Assembly (NCBI GenBank): GCA_017465825.1
Contig: JAFTVI010000022.1
Location: 1-62,329, forward strand
DNA from: Clostridia bacterium
Lineage (GTDB): Bacteria; Bacillota; Clostridia; Oscillospirales; Acutalibacteraceae
Reading direction: 5' to 3'
DNA length: 62,329 nucleotides
Both the position numbers and the translations under genes were made by a program. Numbering within the stretch: position 1 is the first letter of the stretch; every line of letters starts with the position of its first letter. Positions 16,950-25,834 of this stretch are shown piece by piece. The notes under the pieces are model-generated. The model worked only from the letters and a program-made list of their open reading frames with translations. It did no database searches and had not been told where the DNA came from.

Positions 16950-19193
16950 AATTATCTTATCAATCTCTGCATAATTCTTCATTCGCTGAAGGGTGCGTTT
17001 TGCATCGAGGTAGGGTTTTGCGGCTCTGTAATACAACGAATTATCGTTTGTAGCCTTTTTAATCTGAGCCTGAATTTCCTTTTTGCGTTTCTGCAGATTC
17101 CTGATACTCTGATTATAAACGGAAAAATCCTCTTTACGTTCATTTGCGGCTTTTTTTGCTTTGAGAGCATCGTGAAGAGCCTGTTCGGTTTCATCCTCCT
17201 GTTTAAAGAGCACGTCAAACACGGATGCATCAAATTCGGTAACGCCGTCGGGGAAATACTTTGCCTTTGTTTTACGGGAAGTTTTAATATCTCTTAAAAG
17301 TGCAAAGAAATCACTTCTTGCCTGCTTTTCGGCGGCTGTATTTTTCGGCATAGACTTAATATAATTCTTTGAAAAAATTTCCGAATCGTAACTTCCGTTA
17401 ATACCTGCGGTAAGAATTTTTTCAGCGGCGGCAATTTCAAGTCTGCCGTAGTCGGTTGAATATCTGTTAAGCTCTGCCATAACAAATGCGGCAATCTCGA
17501 TTTTTTCGTTTTCTTCTTTCTGTGCTTTATAATTCTGCTTTGCAGCACGCACAGCATCTTTATTCTTGCTCTTTTTGGCAACTCTTACAGCGTTTCTGTC
17601 GGGAGTCTGCGGCTCTTTTTCTGCGTAGATTCTCGCTTCTCTTATGATTGTCATTGTTTCATTGAGCTTTTCGTTATCAACATTGCCGTTATTGTAATCC
17701 TCAAACAATGCCCTGATTTTAAGCACGCTTACAACGCTTTTCTGATTGGTTTCGGTAAAATTGTAGAAGAAATACGGCAGAACGTTCATAACTGCACCGA
17801 TAATTGATGCCACTATCAGAACCGAACTGATGCTTACAAAATAATCGTGATTATACAGCACATCATAAACGTTGGAGGCGCTGTAACCCAACGAAACGGC
17901 AGTTGCCTCATTAAGACCTGCCTTTGAATAAATCATAGGCAGAACTGAGCCTGTTGCAACGGAAATGATATTGCCGATAAGTCCAACTGCGGCAAACATA
18001 CCGTCAATTCGCTCACCCGAAATATACTGCTGATAATCCCTTATATCCGCATTTACACAGGGCGTAAGGAAGTGACCCAATGAGGATATGAACTGATTTA
18101 TAAATGTACAGATAAGCAATATCCATATAATATGTGCGGAGCCTGTCATTCTTACAACGGGGAGCATACAGGCTATCAGCCCGACATTGAGAATATTGGT
18201 AAAGATAAGAATTTTCTTTTTGCCGTATTTTCTTATTGCAAAGGGAGCTACGATATTGGGCCAGAATGATGCGTTACCTGCGATTGCGGTTATAATTGAA
18301 TATTGAGCGGCAGAGCAAGCCTTCTGATAGCTGTACATCCAGCCCATTATACTGCCGAACGCACTCTCAAGGAAGCCGAGCCAGCCTGCAAGAGAGATTA
18401 TCCAGAAATATTTATTTCTTGCGACAGCTCTTAATGCATCTGAAAATCTGACAGTAATAACGTGAGTTTTCGCCTGAACGATTTTTTCCTCAGTATTCAC
18501 ATATACAACAACGGAAATAAGGAATCCGACAAAAATCATTGCAGGAAAAAGTGTTCGGTAAATTCTTAAATCATACAGAGTTTCGTCGCCTGTAATCCAT
18601 TTTGCAACAATAGGCAGAAAGATACCTGCAATTGAGGGAGAAAGATTTTCAACAATGCATCTTACGGAAAGAACATCCGAGCGTTCAATGCTGTTTGGCG
18701 AAAGCACGTTTATAAGGCTGTCATATGCATCAAGATAAAAATTATAGAAAAACTGAAAGCCTATGTTAAACAGCAACACAGTAATGCATTTTACAACAAG
18801 TGACATATTTTCATAGGGCATCATTATAAAACCGATACCTAAAATAACGCTGGGAATGCCCATAGTTATTATATAAGGGCGGTACTTACCCTTCATACTG
18901 CGTGTGTTATCTATAAGATTTGCACGCAGAGCAGTAAGAGGAACGCTCGTAATAAGGCTGATGATGTAAATTATGTAAATTGCTTCGGGAGTAATGCCGA
19001 TAGTATTGCCCAGCAGAGTATTGCCTGTGGAGATTATCATCTGCGATATGCAATACACAACAAACCTTACACCTATACCGCCGCCTGAGAGAGATACTAT
19101 TTCCTTTAAGCTCATATATCTGCCCTCTGCAGGAGTTTTCCAGTTGTTTTTTAGCATTGAGAGCAGATTCAAGGCTTTATTTTTTATATTCAA
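16929..19193 (-). CDS. GPH/MFS_2-type transporter with long basic C-terminal domain
   Basis: A 754-residue protein. Residues 1 to about 475 form a twelve-helix carrier of the glycoside-pentoside-hexuronide (MFS_2) type; membrane loops such as VLRLLSNSIER-like and DIRDYQQYISGERIDGMF are visible. The C-terminal 280 residues are soluble, Lys/Glu-rich and largely helical, with coiled-coil-like segments and no domain I recognise. The start is TTG at 19193 with AGAGGTAAG upstream. The gene begins six bases after the GH30 stop and precedes the ceramidase-like gene, so it probably imports a product of one of them. The final residues lie inside repeat R2a. Confidence 0.82.
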   Translation of the reverse strand: MNIKNKALNLLSMLKNNWKTPAEGRYMSLKEIVSLSGGGIGVRFVVYCISQMIISTGNTLLGNTIGITPEAIYIIYIISLITSVPLTALRANLIDNTRSMKGKYRPYIITMGIPSVILGIGFIMMPYENMSLVVKCITVLLFNIGFQFFYNFYLDAYDSLINVLSPNSIERSDVLSVRCIVENLSPSIAGIFLPIVAKWITGDETLYDLRIYRTLFPAMIFVGFLISVVVYVNTEEKIVQAKTHVITVRFSDALRAVARNKYFWIISLAGWLGFLESAFGSIMGWMYSYQKACSAAQYSIITAIAGNASFWPNIVAPFAIRKYGKKKILIFTNILNVGLIACMLPVVRMTGSAHIIWILLICTFINQFISSLGHFLTPCVNADIRDYQQYISGERIDGMFAAVGLIGNIISVATGSVLPMIYSKAGLNEATAVSLGYSASNVYDVLYNHDYFVSISSVLIVASIIGAVMNVLPYFFYNFTETNQKSVVSVLKIRALFEDYNNGNVDNEKLNETMTIIREARIYAEKEPQTPDRNAVRVAKKSKNKDAVRAAKQNYKAQKEENEKIEIAAFVMAELNRYSTDYGRLEIAAAEKILTAGINGSYDSEIFSKNYIKSMPKNTAAEKQARSDFFALLRDIKTSRKTKAKYFPDGVTEFDASVFDVLFKQEDETEQALHDALKAKKAANERKEDFSVYNQSIRNLQKRKKEIQAQIKKATNDNSLYYRAAKPYLDAKRTLQRMKNYAEIDKIIVMSNEQ

Positions 19194-19198
19194 TGCAC

Positions 19199-20578
19199 TT
19201 ACCTCTTTTTATATATAATTGTATTAACCGATTCGGGAGTTATATGCGTTTTGCCCGATTCAAAGGGATATTCAACAAGGTCGTTGTTATTATCCGTAAC
19301 AATGATTTCTGCATTTTCGCAATCGGGAATTGAAACGGTTTTAACTTTATCCGTATCATTTATTGCAATAACGATAATGCTTTCTCCGCTGTCAAAAGCA
19401 AGGAGCTTGATTTCATTATCATCGGAAGAAACATCTACACGCTTTGAGCCGTAAGGAATGTATTTTGAGAAATTACCCGTTGCGTAATAGCGTTTTGTCA
19501 TTTCGTAGGTTTTATCATTGAGATTTATGTAAATAAGTCCGTCACAGTAATCCACTTCCGAAACTGCAATCCAATGCTGCCAGGATGTTACATTGAGAAT
19601 TGATATATCATCATAAATCACGTTTGCCATAACAAGTGCGGATTTCATAGTTTTATCCCTGCCGCCCTGCATATGACACCATTCGCTCATTTTAACGGGC
19701 AGATCGGGATAATGCTTATCAAGCCATTTTCTGTAGCGGCGCAGAAATCCGTGTCTGTCATCCATAAATTTTACGGGCAGAGGAATGGGAAATTTAAGAA
19801 AATATGAATGTACATCAACTGAATCAATCCTGTTGCGGACACTTTCATACTTCATAAGCGCTCTTGTATAGCTCTTGTTAAACCAGCGTATGTCACCCGA
19901 TTCAACACCGGACAGCTTAACACCACTGAGCGTTGGTCTTTTCTGCATTTCATCGGCAAAGCATTTCATTACCTTTGCCGCGCTCCAAGGGCTGTAATGA
20001 CAGCCCTCCTGACCGCCTGTCCATATCCATATCGGCTCATTTATGGGAGATAGATATTTAACCGGCAGCCCCTCTGATACAAAATGCTCGGTTACATCAA
20101 GGCAATAGTCTGCAAAAGCCTTGTAATTCTTTTGTGCAAGATTATCACGCATTATCTGCGTTTTTTTGAGATGCGACCAGCCGTTTTTGGTAAGTCTTTC
20201 TATGGGAGAATTGACAAAAAGTATAATTTCATCTGCGCCGTCCTTTGCCGCCCGATTCATCATATAGGCAGCGTTTTCATCACGGCGGAAATCGTACTTT
20301 CCTTCCCCTGCGTCAAAGCTTTCCGTGCGCCTCATACGCATAGGAATATCTCCGTTACCCGAATGTGCAGAGCCTGCGCCGATATTGTAGCGGTAAGTGC
20401 GGAGTCCTATACCGTAATCTTTATCATAAAGAAGTCGGGATATTTCATCACGGACTGCAATTCCGCTTTTCGGGTCGGTATGCGTCCAGCCGCCTACCTC
20501 CTGCGCCCACCAGGCACCGCTTGCACCAAAGCCTTCAAAAACAGAATATATTTTATCTGTATTGATTTTAATATTCAT
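19199..20578 (-). CDS. Glycoside hydrolase family 30-like enzyme
   Basis: A 459-residue protein without signal peptide, so probably cytoplasmic. The N-terminal strand FEGFGASGAWW (14-24) is typical of GH30. SPINEP (178-182) gives the acid/base glutamate E181 and KMSEW (296-300) the nucleophile E299. FVNSPIERLTKNG (121-133) is the other family landmark. GH30 includes glucosylceramidases, beta-xylosidases and beta-1,6-galactanases; the subfamily cannot be fixed by eye. The ATG at 20578 follows AAGGTGAAT. It heads an apparent transcript with the GPH carrier, six bases downstream. Next to a ceramidase-like gene, a glucosylceramide role is possible. Confidence 0.85.
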   Translation of the reverse strand: MNIKINTDKIYSVFEGFGASGAWWAQEVGGWTHTDPKSGIAVRDEISRLLYDKDYGIGLRTYRYNIGAGSAHSGNGDIPMRMRRTESFDAGEGKYDFRRDENAAYMMNRAAKDGADEIILFVNSPIERLTKNGWSHLKKTQIMRDNLAQKNYKAFADYCLDVTEHFVSEGLPVKYLSPINEPIWIWTGGQEGCHYSPWSAAKVMKCFADEMQKRPTLSGVKLSGVESGDIRWFNKSYTRALMKYESVRNRIDSVDVHSYFLKFPIPLPVKFMDDRHGFLRRYRKWLDKHYPDLPVKMSEWCHMQGGRDKTMKSALVMANVIYDDISILNVTSWQHWIAVSEVDYCDGLIYINLNDKTYEMTKRYYATGNFSKYIPYGSKRVDVSSDDNEIKLLAFDSGESIIVIAINDTDKVKTVSIPDCENAEIIVTDNNNDLVEYPFESGKTHITPESVNTIIYKKR

Positions 20579-20756
20579 AAAATTCACCTTGTAAATTCAC
20601 AAATTCTATTTAATTTTACCATATACATATAATTAAAACAAGTTATTTTTTTGATTTATGTATGACATAAGGGCAAAAACATCCCATTAAAAAATAATAA
20701 ACATATTTTTGAATGTATATCAATCATTTTCAAAAATTATGTGTTATAATAATTTC

Positions 20757-20842
20757 GGTTTGATGAATGTCAAACCATACATAACTCCATTTGTTGTTAC
20801 ACAAAACGGGAAAATCCGAAGTCATACGACCTCGGATTTTTC
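20757..20842 (+). ncRNA. Candidate small RNA with terminator
   Basis: An extended -10 (TGTTATAAT, ending 20750) faces a stretch with no gene on the plus strand. About seven bases later a perfect hairpin begins, GGTTTGA-tgaatg-TCAAACC (20757-20776). The stretch ends in a strong terminator, AAAATCCGAAGT/ACCTCGGATTTT (20811-20842). That would give an RNA of about 86 bases. The terminator also ends the purine operon on the other strand, so it may exist only for that purpose; no good -35 is visible. Confidence 0.35.
20811..20842. terminator. Bidirectional terminator of the purine operon
   Basis: AAAATCCGAAGTC pairs with GACCTCGGATTTTT, with T runs in both directions. It lies eight bases beyond the purL stop. 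The sequence is almost identical to the terminator at 12857-12888. Confidence 0.85.
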
Positions 20843-20849
20843 TGGTTTA

Positions 20850-23800
20850 TTACTTAAAGTATTTTACCGCTGATGTGAACATACCGATATTGAAATCGCC
20901 GTCAACATTCTTATAAAGTCCGTTGCCGATACGCTCGGAGTGTCCCATTTTGCCGAGAACTCTGCCGTCGGGTGAAGTGATACCCTCGATTGCACATACG
21001 GAATTATTGGGATTGAAGTGGATATCCGTTGTAGGATTGCCGGCAAGGTCAACATACTGTGTTGCGATCTGTCCGTTTGCCGCAAGCTCCTTTACAAGGT
21101 CATCAGAGCAGAGGAATCTGCCCTCGCCGTGTGAAATGGGCACATTGTAAACATCGCCAACATTTGTATCCATAAGCCAGGGGGACTTATTGGATGCAAT
21201 TCTTGTGCGCACAATACGGGACTGATGTCTGCCGATTGTGTTGTATGTAAGAGTAGGACAGGATGCATCTGTGTCGATTATCTCGCCGTAGGGCACAAGA
21301 CCTAACTTGATAAGAGCCTGGAATCCGTTACAGATACCTGCCATAAGACCGTCACGGTTTTTGAGAAGCTCGTGTACCTGCTCCTTGACAGCCGCGTTAC
21401 GGAAGAATGCAGTAATGAATTTACCTGAACCGTCGGGTTCGTCACCGCCTGAGAATCCGCCGGGGATAAAGATGATCTGTGAATCCTTGACCTTGTTCGC
21501 GAACGCATCGACAGATTCTGCAATAGCCTGTGCGGAAAGGTTCTTTATAACGAAGATTTCGGGGTCTGCGCCTGCTGTCATAAGAGCTTTTGCTGTGTCA
21601 AACTCGCAGTTTGTGCCGGGGAATACGGGAATAAGCACCTTCGGTTTTGCTGTTTTGATTGCGGGAGCAACCCTTGTTTCGGCATTGTATGAGAATACAG
21701 GAATTTCCTTATCATCCTGCTTTATGTTGCAGGAATAGATAGGCTCGAGCTTATTTTCGTAAATATCGAGAAGTGAGGAAAGCTCAATTTCTGTATTTGC
21801 GTACTTGATTGTTTCTTCAAGGGTTGTATGACCGAGAAGATTGCCGATTTCATCCTCAGTATTGAGTTCAAGGATGAATGCGCCGTAGTTATAACCGAAA
21901 ATTTCATCAAGCTCAACTGCGTCGTTATACTCAAAGCCGATACCGTTACCGAAGCACATCTTCATAACAGCCTCTGCAATACCGCCATAGGTGGGAGTGT
22001 AGCAAGCCTCAACTATACCCTTCTGCATATAGCCGTAAACTTCATCAAAGAGTGCCTTTTCGGATGCGGCAACGGGAAGTCCGTTTTCGTCACATTCGGG
22101 CTTGAGCATTACAACCTTATGACCTGCGCCCTTGAATTCGGGTGAAACGACCTCGTTTACATTGCCTGTTGTAACAGCGAATGAAACAAGTGTGGGGGGC
22201 ACGTCGATATCCTCAAAAGTACCGCTCATTGAGTCTTTACCGCCGATAGATGCTGTTTCGTAATCCATCTGTGCCTTGAATGCGCCTAAAAGTGCCGCAA
22301 GAGGTTTACCCCAGCGTGCAGGGCTCTTTTCGGGCTTTTCAAAATATTCCTGGAATGTGAGATATACGTCCTCGAACTTTGCACCTGTTGCAACAAGCTT
22401 GGCAATGGACTCAACTACTGCAAGGTATGCGCCGTGATAAGGACTTTTTTCCATAATGAATGGGTTATAGCCCCAAGCCATATATGAGCAGGTGTCGGTA
22501 TGCTGTTTCTCAACGGAAACCTTATTTACCATAGCCTGAATGGGAGTGAGCTGATTTTTGCCGCCGAAGGGCATAAGAACTGTGCCTGCGCCGATTGTGG
22601 AGTCGAAACGCTCGGAAAGACCTCTCTTTGAGCAGACGTTAAGGTCGCCTGCAAGCTCTTTGTAAGCTGTTTCAAAATCGGAAACTGTGCGCTTGTCGTA
22701 CGACTTGCACTTTTCTGGCATAATGTCGATATGCTTCTGTGCGCCGTTTGAGTTGAGGAACTCTCTTGAAAGATCAACTATAACCTTGCCGTTCCAGGTC
22801 ATTGTAAGACGGGGTTCAGCCTTGACACGGGCAACAACAGTTGCCTCAAGGTTTTCGCTGTTTGCGATTTCAACGAATCTGTCAACGTCTTTAGCCTCAA
22901 CAACAACAGCCATTCTCTCCTGTGATTCGCTGATTGCAAGCTCTGTGCCGTCAAGACCTTCGTACTTTTTGGGAACAGCGTTAAGGTCAATATCAAGACC
23001 GTCTGCAAGCTCACCGATAGCAACGGAAACACCGCCTGCGCCGAAGTCGTTACAACGCTTGATAAGTCTTGAAGCCTCTGCATTTCGGAAAAGACGCTGG
23101 AGCTTTCTCTCCTCGGGAGCGTTACCTTTCTGTACCTCTGCACCGCAGGTTTCAAGGGATTCGAGAGTGTGGGATTTTGATGAACCTGTTGCACCGCCGC
23201 AGCCGTCACGGCCTGTTCTGCCGCCCAAAAGGATTACGATATCGCCTGGGTCGGGACATTCACGGCGTACATTTTCAGCAGGAGCCGCTGCAATAACAGC
23301 ACCGATTTCCATACGCTTTGCAACATAGCCGCTGTGGTAGATTTCGTCTACCTGGCCTGTTGCAAGACCTATCTGATTGCCGTAGGATGAATAGCCTGCC
23401 GCCGCAGTTGTAACGATCTTTCTCTGAGGGAGCTTGCCCTTGATTGTATCTTTAACGGGTACAAGGGGATCGCCTGCGCCAGTAACACGCATAGCCGCAT
23501 ATACATAGGAACGTCCTGAAAGGGGGTCACGTATCGCGCCGCCGATACAGGTTGCCGCACCGCCGAAGGGTTCGATTTCTGTGGGATGGTTGTGAGTTTC
23601 GTTTTTGAAAAGAAGGAGCCAATCCTGCTCTTCACCCTCAACATTGACCTTGATTTTAACGGTACAAGCGTTGATTTCTTCGGATTCGTCAATTTTAGGA
23701 AGCTTGCCCTTTGCCTTGAGATATCTTGTGCCGACTGTGGCGATATCCATAAGATTAACGGGCTTTGTTCTGCCGATTTCGTGTCTTGCGGCAATATATT

Positions 23801-24542
23801 CATCATAAGCCTTCTGCAAAACGGGTTCTTCAAACTTAACGCTGTCGATTGTGGTTAAGAATGTTGTATGACGGCAATGATCTGACCAGTATGTGTCGAT
23901 CATTCTGATTTCTGTTATAGTGGGAGTTTTATTTTCGGACTTAAAGTAATCCTGACAGAATTTGATATCGTCAGCATCCATTGCAAGAGCATAAGTCTTT
24001 ACAAACTCTGCAAGACCTTTTTCATCAAGGTCGTTAAAGCCGTCAAGAACGGCAACGCTGTCGGGAACTGTGTACTCCGCTTTGAGAGTGTCGAAGGTAG
24101 CCATCGTTGCCTCGCGGCTCTCAACAGGGTTGATAACGTACTTTTTAACAGCATCAACATCTGCCTCGGACATATCGCCCTTCATAACATAAACTCTTGC
24201 GGTTCTTACAAGGGGTCTTTCGCCCTGTGAAATGATCTGGATGCACTGTGCAGCAGAGTCTGCTCTCTGGTCAAACTGACCGGGGAGGTACTCAACGGCA
24301 AATACGATATCACCCTCGTCAGCCTTAAGTTCATCTGTTACGATGTCAAGCTGAGGCTCGGAGAAAACAGTCTTAACGGAATAATCAAACAATTCCTTAT
24401 CAATATTTTCAACATCGTAACGGTTGAGAAGTCTTAATTCTTTAAGAGATGAAATGCCTAAAAGTGAAACGATATCACTTTTAAGAGAGTGAGCCTCGTG
24501 TGCAAGCTCTTCTTTCTTTTCTACAAATATTCTGTATACCAT
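20850..24542 (-). CDS. purL: Phosphoribosylformylglycinamidine synthase, single-chain
   Basis: A 1230-residue large-type FGAM synthase that converts FGAR, glutamine and ATP to FGAM in purine synthesis. The N-terminal adaptor covers about residues 1-150, and the ATP-binding synthase domains follow (NETHNHPTEIEPFGGAATC and GGRTGRDGCGGATGSS are visible). The C-terminal glutaminase starts near KPKVLIPVFPGTNCEFDTAK, has its nucleophile in GICNGFQALI and the histidine in GEGRF/SHGEG. This joins in one chain what Bacillus makes as PurS, PurQ and PurL. Start ATG overlaps the purD stop by one base. Last gene of the riboswitch-controlled operon. Confidence 0.96.
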   Translation of the reverse strand: MVYRIFVEKKEELAHEAHSLKSDIVSLLGISSLKELRLLNRYDVENIDKELFDYSVKTVFSEPQLDIVTDELKADEGDIVFAVEYLPGQFDQRADSAAQCIQIISQGERPLVRTARVYVMKGDMSEADVDAVKKYVINPVESREATMATFDTLKAEYTVPDSVAVLDGFNDLDEKGLAEFVKTYALAMDADDIKFCQDYFKSENKTPTITEIRMIDTYWSDHCRHTTFLTTIDSVKFEEPVLQKAYDEYIAARHEIGRTKPVNLMDIATVGTRYLKAKGKLPKIDESEEINACTVKIKVNVEGEEQDWLLLFKNETHNHPTEIEPFGGAATCIGGAIRDPLSGRSYVYAAMRVTGAGDPLVPVKDTIKGKLPQRKIVTTAAAGYSSYGNQIGLATGQVDEIYHSGYVAKRMEIGAVIAAAPAENVRRECPDPGDIVILLGGRTGRDGCGGATGSSKSHTLESLETCGAEVQKGNAPEERKLQRLFRNAEASRLIKRCNDFGAGGVSVAIGELADGLDIDLNAVPKKYEGLDGTELAISESQERMAVVVEAKDVDRFVEIANSENLEATVVARVKAEPRLTMTWNGKVIVDLSREFLNSNGAQKHIDIMPEKCKSYDKRTVSDFETAYKELAGDLNVCSKRGLSERFDSTIGAGTVLMPFGGKNQLTPIQAMVNKVSVEKQHTDTCSYMAWGYNPFIMEKSPYHGAYLAVVESIAKLVATGAKFEDVYLTFQEYFEKPEKSPARWGKPLAALLGAFKAQMDYETASIGGKDSMSGTFEDIDVPPTLVSFAVTTGNVNEVVSPEFKGAGHKVVMLKPECDENGLPVAASEKALFDEVYGYMQKGIVEACYTPTYGGIAEAVMKMCFGNGIGFEYNDAVELDEIFGYNYGAFILELNTEDEIGNLLGHTTLEETIKYANTEIELSSLLDIYENKLEPIYSCNIKQDDKEIPVFSYNAETRVAPAIKTAKPKVLIPVFPGTNCEFDTAKALMTAGADPEIFVIKNLSAQAIAESVDAFANKVKDSQIIFIPGGFSGGDEPDGSGKFITAFFRNAAVKEQVHELLKNRDGLMAGICNGFQALIKLGLVPYGEIIDTDASCPTLTYNTIGRHQSRIVRTRIASNKSPWLMDTNVGDVYNVPISHGEGRFLCSDDLVKELAANGQIATQYVDLAGNPTTDIHFNPNNSVCAIEGITSPDGRVLGKMGHSERIGNGLYKNVDGDFNIGMFTSAVKYFK

Positions 24543-25810
24543 TAGTTGTCACCTGCTTTCAAAGCTTTTGCGCCTATATCGCGGCGGTAGAATGAGTTGC
24601 CGAAATGCACCTTTTCTACTGCTTTATATGATTTATCAATTGCATCTTTAAGTGTTGCGGCTGTGGATGTTACACCTAATACTCTGCCGCCGTTTGTAAG
24701 AAGCTTGCCGTTTTCTGCCTTTGCGCCTGCTACGAAAACTTCGCCGTCGATATCATCATCAACAGTGATTTCATAGCCTTTTTCGTACTTCACGGGATAA
24801 CCCTCTGATGCCATAATTACACAGCAGGCGTTTTCATCCTTGAATTTTACATCAATTTCGGAAAGTCTTTCGTCTGCAACAGCCTCCATAACTGTGTAGA
24901 GGTCTGTATCAAGAAGAGGGAGAACGACCTGTGTTTCAGGGTCACCGAAACGGCAGTTATACTCAATAACCTTTGTGCCGTCAGGAGTTATCATAAGCCC
25001 GAAGTAAAGACAGCCCTTGAAGGTTCTGCCCTCGGCATTCATAGCGTTCATTGTGGGAATGAAGATTTTTTCCATACATTCCTTTGCTACGGCATCCGTA
25101 TAGTAGGGGTTGGGAGCAACCGTACCCATACCGCCCGTGTTAAGACCCTCGTCATTGTCCTTTGCGCGCTTGTGATCCATTGAAGAAACCATAGGAACAA
25201 CGGTTTTTCCGTCTGTGAATGACAGAACGGAAACCTCGGGGCCTGTAAGGAATTCTTCAATAACGATATTACTTCCGCTTTCGCCGAAAACCTTATCCTC
25301 CATCATTTCCTTAACGGCTTTTTTTGCATCATCGCGGGTCTGTGCGATAATTACGCCTTTGCCCAGTGCAAGACCGTCAGCCTTGATAACAGTTGGAATG
25401 GGAGCTGTTTCAAGGTATTCGAGAGCCTTGTCCATATCGGAAAATACTTCGTATTGAGCTGTGGGAATACCGTATTTTTTCATAAGGTTCTTTGAAAAGA
25501 CCTTACTGCCCTCGATAATTGCAGCATTTTTCTCAGGACCGAAGCATTTTATGCCGATTTCGTTAAGAGCATCAACGCAACCCAGCACAAGGGGATCATC
25601 GGGAGCAACGACAGCAAAATCAATGGCGTTATTCTTTGCAAAATCAACGATTGCCGCAATATCAGTTGCACCGATATTGACACACTCGGCATCAGCGGCA
25701 ATACCGCCGTTACCGGGGAGTGCGTAGATTTTATCAATTGATCTGTTTTCTTTTAATTTTTTTATAATGGCGTGCTCTCTTCCGCCACCGCCTACAACTA
25801 AAATTGTCAT
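24542..25810 (-). CDS. purD: Phosphoribosylamine-glycine ligase
   Basis: A 422-residue ATP-grasp enzyme that joins phosphoribosylamine and glycine to GAR. It has VVGGGGREHAI at the N-terminus, the grasp segment VIKADGLALGKGVI, GGMGTVAPNP and EYNCRFGDPETQVVLPLL, all diagnostic and intact. Length is usual. The ATG at 25810 is followed 3' by purL with a TAATG overlap; purH' precedes it by 24 bases. It supplies the GAR used by PurN two genes upstream. Confidence 0.97.
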   Translation of the reverse strand: MTILVVGGGGREHAIIKKLKENRSIDKIYALPGNGGIAADAECVNIGATDIAAIVDFAKNNAIDFAVVAPDDPLVLGCVDALNEIGIKCFGPEKNAAIIEGSKVFSKNLMKKYGIPTAQYEVFSDMDKALEYLETAPIPTVIKADGLALGKGVIIAQTRDDAKKAVKEMMEDKVFGESGSNIVIEEFLTGPEVSVLSFTDGKTVVPMVSSMDHKRAKDNDEGLNTGGMGTVAPNPYYTDAVAKECMEKIFIPTMNAMNAEGRTFKGCLYFGLMITPDGTKVIEYNCRFGDPETQVVLPLLDTDLYTVMEAVADERLSEIDVKFKDENACCVIMASEGYPVKYEKGYEITVDDDIDGEVFVAGAKAENGKLLTNGGRVLGVTSTAATLKDAIDKSYKAVEKVHFGNSFYRRDIGAKALKAGDN

Positions 25811-25834
25811 ATATTTGTACCTTTCAATAACAAA

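Noticed and set aside
22687-23328. A 213-codon plus-strand frame inside purL
   Set aside because: Antisense to a conserved part of purL, Ser/Arg/Pro-rich as expected for a shadow frame.
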